A DNA stretch of 64,000 nt from Calothrix parasitica NIES-267. Lineage in GTDB: Bacteria > Cyanobacteriota > Cyanobacteriia > Cyanobacteriales > Nostocaceae. The translations under genes and the position numbers were made by a program. A model generated the notes under the pieces. The model was not told the DNA's origin. It worked only from the letters and a program-made list of their open reading frames with translations, and ran no database searches. Location: the NCBI RefSeq assembly GCF_002368095.1, contig NZ_AP018227.1, positions 2,031,359 through 2,095,358 on the forward strand. The letters are read 5' to 3'. Position 1 is the stretch's first letter. The number at the start of each line of letters is the position of its first letter. Positions 16,756 through 27,070 of the stretch are shown in pieces.

Positions 16756-18309
16756 TTATCTTCGATAAGGATAATAATACTGCGAATTGTACCCACTATT
16801 TGGATAAGTTGTTATGGGCATTGTATTGTTTACACCGTTGGGAACAGGATTCGGTAAGGGAGGTTGATAAGTATTGGTTCGTGTTGATGGATTATTTAGA
16901 TAAGGAGAGTTGCCACTCGGTGGAAGAACGCTAGTTCCAGGTACCCCTGCTGGCATGGTTACTGGTTGGTTAAAGTGCTGATAAGCTGAACGAGATATGG
17001 AAGGGATTAAGGTTTCTGCGCGGGGGTCATTTCTAGGACGCTTTACCATAACCGCAACAACGTAGCGTTTACCTGTAGGTAGTTCAATCAAACCTACATC
17101 CCCTAACATTGCACCAATAAATCCGGTTTTATTAGCTATTCTGGCTCCCGCTCCTAAACCCTTTGGTAATAAGTGTCGTCTTTGATTGCGAGCCATAATT
17201 TCAATGATTCGCTGGGACATAGTGCTTGAAACTAATTGTCCTTTGGTGACCATTCCCATTACTTGCGCTAGTTCTTTGGGACTGGTGGTATTCGTCCCTT
17301 GAATGTCGGGTAGTTTATTGTTGAGTGTTGTAGCTGTTAATCCCCAACTGCGAAATCTTTGATTTAAAGCTTCCATTCCACCGAGACGGGCAATTAACAT
17401 ATTTGTAGCGGTGTTATCGCTAATTACCATCATTTTATCGGCGACTTCCAATGCGGTGAATTCGCTTCCTACTGGTTTACTTCGCATGTTACCAGAACCA
17501 CCCGCAATCATTTCTTTTGTCATCTTCAGCGGTTCATTCAGTTCAATTCTTCCTGCTTCTAAATCTTGGAAAAAAGCAACTAGTATGGGTAATTTGATTG
17601 TGCTGGCTGAAGCAATTGAATTATTGCCGTTTATATCTACATAGTTACCAGTATCTAAATCTGCTATGAAAATTCCTGGTGTTAAATTTGGGCTAGCAGC
17701 TACAAGACTTTGGAGAATACTTTTTAACGGCAGTATTTCTTGATTTAAATAAAATCCTTGACTTTTTGCAGGGTTTGAGCCGGGTGTTTGAGCTTGAGTT
17801 TGTTCGACGTTGGATGAGGACGCTGCATTATTTTGCGCTGGGTCTAATATTGATAGTGCTGTACCTACAATTGCCCCAATACCAATTCCAACAATTAATA
17901 AGCGTAATATATAAAGCATGGTTCTCGCCATTGGTTTAAGGCGAGTTTTGTTAGATACTTTTACTCTTTTAGTAACTCTTTTATTAGGTTTTTTATTAAA
18001 TTGTAATGGTGGTATTTTACCGTTTACAGCTGCCGATTTCATCCCTTTAGATGCTGCTTGGGATGCATTCTTTTTTCTTAACCAAGTTTCTGCTGGTGCT
18101 TCTACTCTTTGTCTCTTGCGGGGCTTTTTGGCGGTGTTAGAAGGATTAACTACTGTACGTGAAACTTTTCCACCTTTTTGGGGTGGACGTTGCTTTCCAA
18201 CTGCTTTGACTTTTCCATTTACTGGCTTTTGGACTTTACGCACTCGTTGACGGCCCTTTGTGGGTTGTCTTTGTCCAGAAGTTGTATATCTATAACTTGA
18301 TTCTGACAC
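16756..18309 (-). CDS. membrane-anchored class A beta-lactamase-fold protein
   Basis: The 517-residue protein has a long Lys/Arg-rich cytoplasmic N-terminus (1-125), one membrane segment (about 131-155), a Ser/Gln linker, and a class A beta-lactamase/transpeptidase-like domain (about 195-440). A Pro/Asn/Tyr-rich tail follows. Catalytic motifs are S236-T-I-K239, S297-D-N and K394-T-G. The omega-loop glutamate that hydrolyses the acyl-enzyme in true class A enzymes is not evident; the region reads NNKLPDIQGTNTTSPKEL. By inference it may be a peptidoglycan-related acyl-serine protein rather than a resistance enzyme. Confidence 0.8.
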   Translation of the reverse strand: MSESSYRYTTSGQRQPTKGRQRVRKVQKPVNGKVKAVGKQRPPQKGGKVSRTVVNPSNTAKKPRKRQRVEAPAETWLRKKNASQAASKGMKSAAVNGKIPPLQFNKKPNKRVTKRVKVSNKTRLKPMARTMLYILRLLIVGIGIGAIVGTALSILDPAQNNAASSSNVEQTQAQTPGSNPAKSQGFYLNQEILPLKSILQSLVAASPNLTPGIFIADLDTGNYVDINGNNSIASASTIKLPILVAFFQDLEAGRIELNEPLKMTKEMIAGGSGNMRSKPVGSEFTALEVADKMMVISDNTATNMLIARLGGMEALNQRFRSWGLTATTLNNKLPDIQGTNTTSPKELAQVMGMVTKGQLVSSTMSQRIIEIMARNQRRHLLPKGLGAGARIANKTGFIGAMLGDVGLIELPTGKRYVVAVMVKRPRNDPRAETLIPSISRSAYQHFNQPVTMPAGVPGTSVLPPSGNSPYLNNPSTRTNTYQPPLPNPVPNGVNNTMPITTYPNSGYNSQYYYPYRR

Positions 18310-18488
18310 CGCTACTCCTTCTAACCCACTTACTCTGTAATTACGGTACGAACTCTCGAATCCGAAATCTCGCTTGCGTTTATATTCTTAAATCGTCCTT
18401 TGTAACATTTTTTGTGTTTAGTTTAAGCCATTATTCCTATTTTTTGCGATTAATAGGCACATGATTAATATTCTTTCATTTGTTTTTA

Positions 18489-19214
18489 CTACTTTCCGGA
18501 TTTCCCCAATGCCCACTGCATCTGTCGTAAGATACCTCTTAGCATAGCGACTTCCTTGGTTTTCAATTGAGCGCGATTATACAATTGCCTAAATTTCTCC
18601 ATACGACTGTCAGCAGTGTGAGGATAAAGATACTCAATTGATAGCAGTAGCGATTCTAACTGGTCGTAGTATCCTTCGACAACCTCTATTGATGCTATCT
18701 CCTCATCTATAGAAGCATTTTCAAGTGTTGATGGTTGATTTTGTGTTAATTCGTAACAGCTAATTGCTACAGCGGAAGCCAAATTCAGGGATGGGTATCC
18801 GGCATCGGTGGGAATACGCATAAATTTTTGAGCGTAGTTTAATTCCTCGTTGCTCAGTCCCCGGTCTTCTCTACCAAATATTAATGCTGCTGGTTGTGCG
18901 TCTGCTTCTAACAACCAAGGTAATACTTCTCGGGGAGTTTGTAGCACTGCATTATCTCTGGTTCTAGCTGTTGTGGCAATGGCTCGCTTACACCCACTAA
19001 GTGCTTCGGGTAATGTGGAAACGCATACTGCTGCTTCTAAAACATCTTTTGCATGAACTGACATTCTGGTTGCTTCTTCTCCCAAGTAATCGCATTGGGG
19101 GTTGACCAAAATTAATTCTTTCAGCGCAAAGTTTTTCATGACTCGCGCTATGGAGCCTACATTTAAAGGTCCTGCTGGTTCTACTAGGATGATTTTTACC
19201 CCTGATGGGTTCAT
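18489..19214 (-). CDS. trmJ: SPOUT RNA methyltransferase, TrmJ-like
   Basis: TrmJ methylates the 2'-O of nucleotide 32 in tRNA with SAM. The 241-residue protein has the SPOUT motifs VEPAGPLNVGSIARVMKNF (motif 1), LIFGREDRGLSNEE (motif 2) and YPSLNLASAVAISCYEL (motif 3, the knot). It also has the C-terminal helical extension KFRQLYNRAQLKTKEV seen in TrmJ-type proteins. The class assignment (SpoU/TrmH) is secure; the exact RNA target is inference. It is read as a single gene. Confidence 0.85.
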   Translation of the reverse strand: MNPSGVKIILVEPAGPLNVGSIARVMKNFALKELILVNPQCDYLGEEATRMSVHAKDVLEAAVCVSTLPEALSGCKRAIATTARTRDNAVLQTPREVLPWLLEADAQPAALIFGREDRGLSNEELNYAQKFMRIPTDAGYPSLNLASAVAISCYELTQNQPSTLENASIDEEIASIEVVEGYYDQLESLLLSIEYLYPHTADSRMEKFRQLYNRAQLKTKEVAMLRGILRQMQWALGKSGK

Positions 19215-19378
19215 GAAGATATTTCTCCGAATGGTTATTTATTGGGAAAAGGGAGTAGGGAGTAGAAAATATAATCCTTACTGAAGTTTAATCTTTGAAA
19301 GACCTTATATATCACTATGTGAAGGTCAAGAGTTAAAGGTCTAAGAATTATAGGTTTGAAGCTTCTCAATCATTTATT

Positions 19379-19705
19379 TCAAAATGTACCTAGTAATGGC
19401 AAAACTTTATTTTTCAATATTTTAATTAATTCTGGCTCCATATAGTCATATTCATCGGGAATATGTAAACATACTACTCGTTTCCCTTTCATAAACGATT
19501 TAAAGTTTTTCGATAATTTATTTTTATGGGACTTTTCCATGACAAAAATAATATCAGCCCATTCAATGCTTTCTGTTGATAAAAAATTTTCTGCACCTTT
19601 GTTTAAACCAGCAGATTCTACTTCTAATCCTTCGTATTCGGAGAAAATCGCTTCTGCTGTGGGACTGCGTAATTTATTCTGGCTGCATAAAAATAGCAAT
19701 TTCAT
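19379..19705 (-). CDS. predicted low-molecular-weight protein-tyrosine phosphatase-like
   Basis: A 108-residue protein beginning MKLLFLCSQNKLRSPTAE, which carries the CX5R phosphate loop (C7-SQNKL-R13-S) at the end of the first strand, as in low-molecular-weight phosphatases. It is shorter than classic LMW-PTPs (about 155) and resembles the COG4551-type short proteins. An acidic IPDEYDYMEPEL segment may supply the general acid. The substrate is unknown. It lies next to trmJ on the same strand but 165 bp apart. Confidence 0.7.
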   Translation of the reverse strand: MKLLFLCSQNKLRSPTAEAIFSEYEGLEVESAGLNKGAENFLSTESIEWADIIFVMEKSHKNKLSKNFKSFMKGKRVVCLHIPDEYDYMEPELIKILKNKVLPLLGTF

Positions 19706-19891
19706 AGAAGAGGTTTAAGGTTAAATAATTTATTGGTATGTAGAGACCTAAAATTTTTGTGTCCCAAACTAAACCCTTATGTTTTATAGGTTCGTAGTCA
19801 GGGATTTATCCCTCAATGCAAGATTTAAAATTCTTACTACAAACTTTTCTTTTTACCCCTTAGAATTAATGAGATAAACCACTAAGCTTTC

Positions 19892-20689
19892 TTAATTCAT
19901 GAATAAATTCCTTGGCATTAATTTCCGCAATTGGATTAATTGATTTAAGCTTTCTTCGACCATTAAAGGATTCATTTTTACTTGATAGTTGAAAACAATA
20001 TAGCGTTTCCCAGTCTATTGAAGTACATTTTAAAACCTCACCCCCAACCCCTCTCCTTATTAAGGGAGAGGGGAGATAAAGCACAGATTTATAGAGTTAA
20101 GGTAATCGCTGTACCTCAGTTGCTTGATAAACGCTATAAGCATATTTTTGTTTATTTCAAGTCCTGTATCTGGTCTTGATAAAAGATATTCCCTCACTCC
20201 TGAGTGACAAAAATTTTTCGCAAAATATTCATCCGTACAGCCTACAGTAAAACGTTCAGAAAATTCTACAGATTTAAAAATAGTATCTTGAAACCCCAAA
20301 GCATTTCCAACTTGTTCAAAAAAGCTTTTTGGACGTATAACAAGTTGGGAAAAAGATTTCTCAATCTGAATCATTACTACTCCAATGTAATAATGACTAG
20401 TTCTTTTACCACCTGTTGCATAGTGAAAATTAAAAGAAAGAAATGGATATTCATCCCATATTCCTTTAAGAACGTCAAATGCATATTGGTCAAAACCTTT
20501 TTGCAATTGACGAGAGTGCGAGTAATGACGGTAGGTTTCATAGTCGCGATTCGGGTTGTAATCCCAATTGTATGACTGTGCCCAAGTCTGGTAATCTTCT
20601 TGCGTTTCTTGATTAGACTGCCACTGTATACAGGAAAATACTAAGGATACAATAATAAAAATGACAATAAAATAAATGGTTAATTCCAT
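19892..20689 (-). pseudogene. membrane-anchored hypothetical protein gene split by a miniature transposon
   Basis: The current frame from ATG 20689 gives 209 residues: an N-terminal membrane segment (YFIVIFIIVSLVFSCI), then a soluble region ending LEINKNM. After that, translation runs into the element at 20001-20136. Removing that element plus one TA copy (138 bp) makes a continuous frame: the last codons before it join ...NKNM-L-IVFNYQVKMN..., ending QLRKLMPRNLFMN at stop 19894-19892, for 219 residues. The restored tail looks like the natural end of the family. The family is unrecognised. The present product has a foreign 25-residue tail. Confidence 0.75.
20001..20136. mobile_element. 136-bp MITE with TAGCGTTT ends and TA target duplication
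   Basis: The ends TAGCGTTT (from 20001) and AAACGCTA (to 20136) are inverted, with homology extending about 30 bp inward (ATTGAAGTACA versus TGTACCTCAGT). TA lies on both outer sides (19999-20000, 20137-20138), typical of IS630/Tc1-type transposition. The core holds a CCTCACCCCCAACCCCTCTCC segment seen elsewhere in the window. A shorter relative is at 27071-27161, and a decayed right end at 38663-38690. It has no coding capacity and would need a transposase in trans. Confidence 0.8.
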
Positions 20690-20876
20690 AGCATCTACCG
20701 AAAAAATAAACGTCTATCTATTTCGCTGTATCGCGACACGATACGAAAAACTTGCTCAAAATTAGACTGCGATAAAGTTTGTAGTAACGTTTTTAAATCT
20801 TAGAATTAAGGGATAAATCTCTTACTACAAACCCATCATAATTAATGAAATTTACTAGTGATGCTATAAAAATAAA

Positions 20877-20912
20877 AAACCGGGTATTAAATTAAAAATT
20901 AAAACCCGGTTT
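20877..20912. terminator. hairpin with AAACCGGGT/ACCCGGTTT arms
   Basis: A 9-bp perfect inverted repeat with an A/T loop. It lies 240 bp past the secA stop, separated by the direct repeats, and upstream of the minus-strand gene starting at 20689. It is the same class as the hairpin at 11848-11880. It may be the secA terminator displaced by the 107-bp duplication. Confidence 0.5.
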
Positions 20913-20943
20913 CTCAATATGTAACAAAATTTTAGAATTCTTA

Positions 20944-21155
20944 ATCCAAAATCCGTCGAGGATGCGTTTTGGGGAAGAGAATCTACACCCCAACGCCATT
21001 TGCTCTACTTGGGGAGACCCCAAGACCGCAATGGCTCAACTTTCCGCAAAATCCAAAATCCGTCGAGGATGCGTTTTGGGGGAAGAGAATCTACACCCCA
21101 ACGCCATTTGCTCTACTTGGGGAGACCCCAAGACCGCAATGGCTCAACTTTCCGC
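20944..21155. repeat. two tandem ~105-bp repeats abutting the secA stop
   Basis: Copies at 20944-21047 and 21051-21155 are nearly identical, both running from ATCCAAAATCCGTCGAGG to CAACTTTCCGC. They include an internal TTGGGG/CCCC hairpin. The second copy ends at the first base of the secA stop codon. Two overlapping plus-strand frames here (20962-21259) come from the repeat. Related sequence occurs at 31280-31400. Confidence 0.8.
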
Positions 21156-23941
21156 TAGACCATCTGGGATGTTTCTACTGCTGCTTGTGGCTGTGGTTGG
21201 AACATAAACAAGGAGTAAACTACATCGCGACGGATGTTGGTCATCATGTCCAGGAATAGTTCGTAGCCTTCGCTCTTATACTCGATTAATGGGTCTTTTT
21301 GACCGTAACCGCGCAATCCTACTGATTCTCTGAGGGCTTCCATTTGCTGCAAATGCTCGCGCCATAAGGTATCTATTCGCTGTAGGATAAAGAAGCGCTC
21401 GGCTTGACGCATTAGTCCGGGTTGAATTTGGTCTACTTCGGCTTCTTTCATGTCGTAAGCGATGCGAACCTGCTCGTGTAAGAAGGCTTTAATTTCGCTC
21501 ATGGACATGTCTTCTAAATGAGAAGGTTGTAAGTCCGATAATAAATAAACGAATTCTTTGACTTTTTCGGTTAGTTTATCTAATTCCCATTCTTCTGATG
21601 GTAAGTCTGGGTTGACGTAGTAATCAACGATGTCATCCATCGTTTTTTCTGCGTATTTAATTACCTGTTCTTTGAGGTCTTGCCCTTCTAATACTCTACG
21701 ACGTTCGGCGTAAATTGCTCTACGCTGATTGTTCATTACTTCGTCGTACTCGAATACCTGTTTACGAATGTCGTAGTAATAGGTTTCGACTTTTTTCTGG
21801 GCACCTTCCAAGCTACGAGTTAGCATACCCGATTCGATGGGCATGTCTTCCTCTACGCGGAACATATTCATTAAACTAGCAACGCGATCGCCACCGAATA
21901 TTCTCATTAAGTTGTCTTCTAAACTTAAGAAAAATCTGGTGGAACCGGGGTCACCTTGTCTTCCCGCTCTTCCTCTTAATTGGTTGTCAATCCGTCGTGA
22001 TTCGTGACGTTCGGTACCAATTACGTGTAAACCACCCAAGGAAATAATTTTATCGTGTTCTGCGTCGGTAAATGATTCGTATTCTTCTTTTACGCGGTTA
22101 TATGCTTCGCGCATTTTCTGAACTACGGGGTCTTCAGTTGGCGCTTTCTCGGCTGCTACAGCAATTTTATCTTCAGCTTCTAGTTCGGATAAGCTGCGCT
22201 CTCCATATTCTTTGACAGCAGCTTCTACTGCTACTTTCAAAATATTTTCGGCTTCTTTAGTTATCTGTGTAGGAAATACTTTGGGAGAAGCTTTCCAAGT
22301 TTTAACTTTTTTGCCGGGAACAAAGCCTTGACCGCCATCGGTTCCGGTAGGTAATGTTGCTTTATGGGGTGAAAATACGTCTTCGTCGTCTGGCTTGACA
22401 ATACGAGGCATTAAAAATTCACGTACTTTTAAACGCGCCATATATTCGGCGTTACCACCCAAAATAATGTCAGTACCTCTACCAGCCATGTTGGTTGCAA
22501 TAGTTACCATACCGCCGCGTCCGGCTTGAGCAACAATTTCAGCTTCCCGTTCGACGTTCTCGGGTCTGGCGTTGAGTAGCTCGTGAGCAATACCCATCTG
22601 TTTCAATAATTGGCTGAGATATTCCGATTTCTCAACACTGGTGGTTCCGACAAGAACGGGTCTACCGGTTTGGTGCATTTCGGCACATTCTTTCGCAATC
22701 GCTTTCCATTTACCAACTTCGGTTTTAAATACCATGTCGGGCAAATCTTGACGTTGCCTAACTCGGTTGGTAGGAATTATTGTTACTTCTAATTTGTAAA
22801 TTTTTTCAAATTCTACTTCTTCTGTTTTTGCTGTTCCTGTCATTCCCCCTAGTTTGGGATACAGCAAAAATAAGTTTTGATAGGTAATAGAAGCTAAGGT
22901 TTGAGTTTCCGGTTGAATATCTACGTTTTCTTTAGCTTCAATCGCTTGGTGTAGACCATCGCTCCAACGTCTTCCCGGTAATACCCGACCTGTAGATTCA
23001 TCAACAATTACTACTTCCCCGTTCCGAAGGATGTAGTTAACATCTGGTAAAAATAGTTCCTTGGCTTTAATCGCGTTAAAGATAAAATGCGCCCATGGGT
23101 CTTCGGGGTCGAATAAATCAGTTACTTCTAAAAGCTCTTCTGCTTTCTGGAAACCTTCATCGGTTAAAAGTACGTTACGAGCTTTTTCGTCTACTTCATA
23201 ATCTTCTTCTTGAAGCAATGCTCTAGCAATTTGAGCTGCTTTAACGTATTTCTCGGTAGGTCTTTCTACCTGACCGGAAATAATCAAAGGAGTCCGCGCT
23301 TCGTCAATTAAAATAGAATCAACTTCGTCAATTACGCAATAATTAAACGGACGCTGTACAACATCAGCCATTGATGTTGCCATGTTATCCCGCAAATAGT
23401 CAAAACCTATTTCACTGTTAGTAACGTAGGTAATATCGCATTCATAATTTTTCTTCCGTTCTACAGGAGTCATGCTCGACTGAATTAGTCCTACAGTCAA
23501 TCCTAAGAAACGGTGTACCTGACCCATCCACTCAGCATCACGACGGGCTAGGTAATCGTTAACGGTTATTACGTGTACACCTTTACCAGTTAAAGCATTT
23601 AAATAACTAGGTAATGTCGCAACCAGGGTTTTACCTTCCCCGGTTTTCATTTCTGCAATTTGTCCCTTGTGCAGAATCATTCCACCCAATAGCTGCACGT
23701 CAAAGTGACGCATTCCCAAAACTCTTCTTCCAGCTTCCCTAGTTACAGCAAAAGCTTCGGGTAAAATATCATCAAGAGTTTCACCGTTTTTCAGACGTTC
23801 TTTGAACTCTGGTGTTTTAGCCTTAAGCTGCTCATCAGAAAGAACTTTAATTTCTTCCTCTAAGAGATTAACTTCAGTAATGGATGGTTGGAATTTTTTT
23901 AGCTTACGAGCGTTGGGGTCGCCCAACAAGGTTTTTAGCAT
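21155..23941 (-). CDS. secA: preprotein translocase ATPase SecA
   Basis: SecA is the motor that pushes unfolded preproteins through SecYEG in the plasma and thylakoid membranes. The 928-residue protein has the N-terminal [17 protein letters not shown], Walker A GEGKT (101-105), the [13 protein letters not shown] Walker B region, the preprotein cross-linking domain, [16 protein letters not shown], and [20 protein letters not shown]. An insertion around 550-620 ([21 protein letters not shown]) is usual in cyanobacterial and plastid SecA. The C-terminus lacks the zinc-binding SecB motif found in E. coli, also normal for this group. Confidence 0.97.
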   Translation of the reverse strand: MLKTLLGDPNARKLKKFQPSITEVNLLEEEIKVLSDEQLKAKTPEFKERLKNGETLDDILPEAFAVTREAGRRVLGMRHFDVQLLGGMILHKGQIAEMKTGEGKTLVATLPSYLNALTGKGVHVITVNDYLARRDAEWMGQVHRFLGLTVGLIQSSMTPVERKKNYECDITYVTNSEIGFDYLRDNMATSMADVVQRPFNYCVIDEVDSILIDEARTPLIISGQVERPTEKYVKAAQIARALLQEEDYEVDEKARNVLLTDEGFQKAEELLEVTDLFDPEDPWAHFIFNAIKAKELFLPDVNYILRNGEVVIVDESTGRVLPGRRWSDGLHQAIEAKENVDIQPETQTLASITYQNLFLLYPKLGGMTGTAKTEEVEFEKIYKLEVTIIPTNRVRQRQDLPDMVFKTEVGKWKAIAKECAEMHQTGRPVLVGTTSVEKSEYLSQLLKQMGIAHELLNARPENVEREAEIVAQAGRGGMVTIATNMAGRGTDIILGGNAEYMARLKVREFLMPRIVKPDDEDVFSPHKATLPTGTDGGQGFVPGKKVKTWKASPKVFPTQITKEAENILKVAVEAAVKEYGERSLSELEAEDKIAVAAEKAPTEDPVVQKMREAYNRVKEEYESFTDAEHDKIISLGGLHVIGTERHESRRIDNQLRGRAGRQGDPGSTRFFLSLEDNLMRIFGGDRVASLMNMFRVEEDMPIESGMLTRSLEGAQKKVETYYYDIRKQVFEYDEVMNNQRRAIYAERRRVLEGQDLKEQVIKYAEKTMDDIVDYYVNPDLPSEEWELDKLTEKVKEFVYLLSDLQPSHLEDMSMSEIKAFLHEQVRIAYDMKEAEVDQIQPGLMRQAERFFILQRIDTLWREHLQQMEALRESVGLRGYGQKDPLIEYKSEGYELFLDMMTNIRRDVVYSLFMFQPQPQAAVETSQMV

Positions 23942-24981
23942 GGCATTTTTATTTAACTAAACCAAGAAAGAATAAATTTATCGACGTTGGAAATGATTAT
24001 AAGTACTCAAACCGAAGAACGGAGTATTTTCTTGGCTTTACAAAACGCATTCCAAGAGAATTAACTCAAAAATAGTAAAAATACCATCGTCGCAGCTTAC
24101 TAAACAATTGGTTTTAACAAAGAACTTATATTTATCTAAATTAATAGTATCATTTTGTCCCCAATGCAGCGCCGTAAAGTCCGACCAGGGAAAGGTTGGT
24201 TTTCCGTCTTTCGAGAGAGAGGGTTACGCAGTTGAGAGTAGCAAGTAGCAAGTAGCGAGTAGTTAGTAGCAGGTTGCGAGTTATATGTGAAAATCTTCAC
24301 TGTTGAGTGTTTCGGACGATTGTGGCGCTTGATATTTGACATTCCCAATTTTCTTCCACTACCACTAATTTATTTGGAATACCATATATTATCTGACCGA
24401 ACAGCGCTATTCTCAAAAAGCTCAAATAAACCCAGTTTTTAGTTGTGGAAGTATGAATCTATTGTTGTGAAATCGTCAAATAAACCAGGTTTCTGACACT
24501 GGAATACAAAAAATTATACAAATTAAACTACAACCCGATACCAGTAATATTTTTTTATCGTGAAAATTTTATTCTTAATTATATAGAAATCTATTTAATT
24601 TAAAGCACAAAAAAACATTGATGTATTCACATATAACAAGTATTTCAATATACTTTAATTCTTGTATTTTGTAATTAAAATTTTATATATTATTTTTATC
24701 GAAATAATTAATAGCTGCACCCTGACGATAGTTGATTAAGAGAAAAGATGTCCCTAATGACCCTTGGAAATTCCAAAACTGTGCATAGTAACTCTTACAA
24801 ACAATACTTAGCGTAACTACATATTTTGACCTATACAACCGCAATTTCCACTAGGTAATATTTCTATCTATATATTTACCTACGTATATCTTACTAATTA
24901 TTTTTTTGAATAATATTTTGAGAATTCATGAGATAATTATTAATTGTTGAGTTGCAGTCCGTAGTTACGTCTAAAACTAAA
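23942..24981. other. long intergenic region, secA promoter side
   Basis: About 1 kb without a supported gene. Contents: a tandem run of AGTAGCAAGTAGC-type heptamers near 24237-24275, an ACCCAGTTTTT/ACCAGGTTTCT pair near 24433-24500 resembling the CCGGGTTT repeats, and very AT-rich DNA from 24500 to 24950. No tRNA, terminator or conserved short protein was recognised. Confidence 0.4.
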
Positions 24982-25395
24982 ATGTCTCACTACCAAAAAT
25001 TACTCAGAGTTTCTACGCTTGGTAAATCTTTGTACAATATCACTCCCAAAATTGAAGCAATTGTAGCTGATTCTGGAGTCGAAACCGGACTTTGTACTTT
25101 ATTTTTACGTCATACTTCTGCTAGTTTATTAATCCAAGAAAATGCCGACCCCAGAGTATTGGAAGATTTAGCTAATTTTATGGCTAAACTGGTGCCCGAA
25201 TCAGCTAATTATATTCATGATGACGAAGGTCCGGATGATATGCCAGCACATATCCGTACTGCAATTACTCACACTTCAGAACATATTCCGATTAATCGAG
25301 GACATTTGGTCTTAGGAACCTGGCAAGGAATCTATATTTGGGAACACCGACAACGCAATCACTCTAGAGAGTTGATTGTTCACATTTCTGGATAA
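24982..25395 (+). CDS. yjbQ: YjbQ family protein (secondary thiamine-phosphate synthase-like)
   Basis: A 137-residue UPF0047/YjbQ protein with the family blocks TGLCTLFLRHTSASLLIQEN, YIHDDEGPDDMPAHI, RGHLVLGTWQGIYIWEHR and a C-terminal RELIVHISG. Members can complement loss of thiamine-phosphate synthase in E. coli, but the physiological role is unsettled. The conserved His and Asp/Glu residues of these blocks form a metal-site-like pocket. I place the start at ATG 24982 because the ten residues from the upstream TTG (24952) are not part of the family. Confidence 0.85.
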   Translation: MSHYQKLLRVSTLGKSLYNITPKIEAIVADSGVETGLCTLFLRHTSASLLIQENADPRVLEDLANFMAKLVPESANYIHDDEGPDDMPAHIRTAITHTSEHIPINRGHLVLGTWQGIYIWEHRQRNHSRELIVHISG

Positions 25396-25745
25396 TTTTT
25401 AAGGGAGTAGGGACTTGGGAAGTTAAAAAAATTAATTTTTTATGTTTTATTTTTCTTTTTATAAGGCGTAATTAAATGCAATCTACAAGTCATTTGTATG
25501 CTTCTAATACCTTGATATTATTATCTTCGATAAGTTAGCTTAAATATCATCTCTTTTTTTATATTTATTCACACTACTCTACTTTTTTGTTCTATTTGTA
25601 ACTATTCAATCATCATATCAATTCAGATTAAATCTATAATTATTAAGTTTATTTATTTCTCTAAATCTATAGCTAGTTTTTCAATTACAGTAAAATAATA
25701 AATTGTTTTTTATGCTGACTATATCAAGCGAGTTTTTATTTATTT
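25396..25745. other. AT-rich intergenic region
   Basis: 350 bp of AT-rich DNA between the YjbQ gene and the hypothetical gene at 25746. I see no gene, strong hairpin or recognised repeat here. Confidence 0.4.
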
Positions 25746-26486
25746 ATGAAGCTAAATTTTACACCGAATAATTCTTTTCAAGTTTTAGATGAAATTCTTG
25801 CCCAGCACGTTGTAAAACCTTTATCGCTTAATCCAAATAAATCTACAATTACAAGTTTCACTGAATTAGAAGTCAAAGTTACCCAACAAGTCTCTGATGT
25901 TCAGGTAATAAAAATCATTCGAGATAATTTAGAAAAAATACTTAATGCTTTATTGCATAACTTTCCAGAAAATATATTTTGGGATTTTGATTTTGTAGTT
26001 AGCAGTATGCTCAATCAAGCATTACTAGTTGATTCTCCTATAGATGCTTTAGAGAATTTCAGCAATAAAATAGTTTTGCTGATGAATATGTTTGGTAGGG
26101 AATCAGAAATCCGCTTTCGATATATTCATGATTTTACATATGGATTTGACTGGGCTAGGTGGGTAAAGAAAAAACCTCATCGCAGAGCTAATGCAGAACC
26201 TTTTTGCTTTGATTTTTTAGACGATTTGCTTTGTAAAGGTGAAGAAATCTTACAGCGTATTAGTAAAGATGATGTTAAGTATCCTCACATATCAGAGAAA
26301 CGTTATCGCAATCCTTTTTGCTTTTCGAGAGAACCAGAAGATGAGCATCGTCTGCTAATCTATCTTGCTGCTCGCGAATGTATCCCAGTTGCAGGATGGG
26401 AGTGGGATACTGTTGCAGTATGGGATAAACCTTTTTACCAAATTCGTGAAGATGCTTCTAAACAGTTAAATATTGAAAAAAGGTAA
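25746..26486 (+). CDS. hypothetical protein
   Basis: I do not recognise this 246-residue protein. It has no signal peptide or membrane segment. The N-terminal half is helical (VIKIIRDNLEKILNALLHNF). The C-terminal half has conserved-looking polar and aromatic blocks: IRFRYIHDFTYGFDWARWV, ISEKRYRNPFCFSREPEDEHRLL and WEWDTVAVWDKPFYQIR. Codon use is like its neighbours and the frame is clean, so it is likely real. The ATG at 25746 is the first of the open frame. It stands alone between AT-rich spacers. Confidence 0.65.
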   Translation: MKLNFTPNNSFQVLDEILAQHVVKPLSLNPNKSTITSFTELEVKVTQQVSDVQVIKIIRDNLEKILNALLHNFPENIFWDFDFVVSSMLNQALLVDSPIDALENFSNKIVLLMNMFGRESEIRFRYIHDFTYGFDWARWVKKKPHRRANAEPFCFDFLDDLLCKGEEILQRISKDDVKYPHISEKRYRNPFCFSREPEDEHRLLIYLAARECIPVAGWEWDTVAVWDKPFYQIREDASKQLNIEKR

Positions 26487-27070
26487 TGGGTAATTAGTAA
26501 GAGAATGCATTAATTTAAATTTCTTACTCCCCGTTCCCTTTCTTGGAAAGTTGCTATTTAGGGAAACTCCCAAGACTCCACTTCCCGCTATTCGCTATAA
26601 ATAAACAATCCAAAATCACTCTTAATATAAATAAAAATTGCATCTACTTACTTTTGCAACATTATTAACAAGCTTAGTCGTTGTATCGGACATAATCTAT
26701 TAAACTCACTTAAAAAATAAATGTTGAATTTGTCACGAGTGTATCCTATATAATCGCTCTCATAATGAGATAATTACTTACTTTTTAGCCCGTATAGTAT
26801 ATATCTTTACTCCTAAATTTTTTTGTATAAAAGGTTGGTTTGGTGGTATTATTTATAGTATGAAAAAATATTTTATAATGGTAAGCTATGACTGCTATAA
26901 AAATTTAGCTTATATTCCCATTATGAAAAAAATTATTCACTTACTTTTATTATCTCATATTTTCTTTATAGAAAAAATTTTTTTCTATAAAATGGAATTA
27001 AGTATTGAAAAATGTTTTTGATTTATTTTTATAGAATAACATTATCCATAAGATATTCTAATTCACATGA
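26487..27070. other. AT-rich intergenic region with a degraded repeat
   Basis: Near 26540-26590 lies GGAAAGTTGCTATTTAGGG...CCCAAGACTCCACTTCCCGC, a degraded member of the TTGGGG-AGACCCCAAGACC repeat family found at 20944. The rest is extremely AT-rich with no supported gene. Confidence 0.4.

Noticed and set aside
16756-18309. Calling the beta-lactamase-fold protein an antibiotic-resistance enzyme
   Set aside because: The deacylating glutamate is not visible, and the domain layout is not that of secreted class A enzymes.
19866-20084. Separate 72-residue minus-strand gene
   Set aside because: It starts inside the MITE, and the true frame of the interrupted gene through this DNA is a different one ending at 19892.
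20204-20575. 123-residue plus-strand frame
   Set aside because: It is the antisense shadow of the membrane-anchored hypothetical gene at 19892-20689.
20962-21259. Overlapping plus-strand frames in the secA repeat
   Set aside because: They are translations of the 107-bp direct repeat and run antisense into secA.
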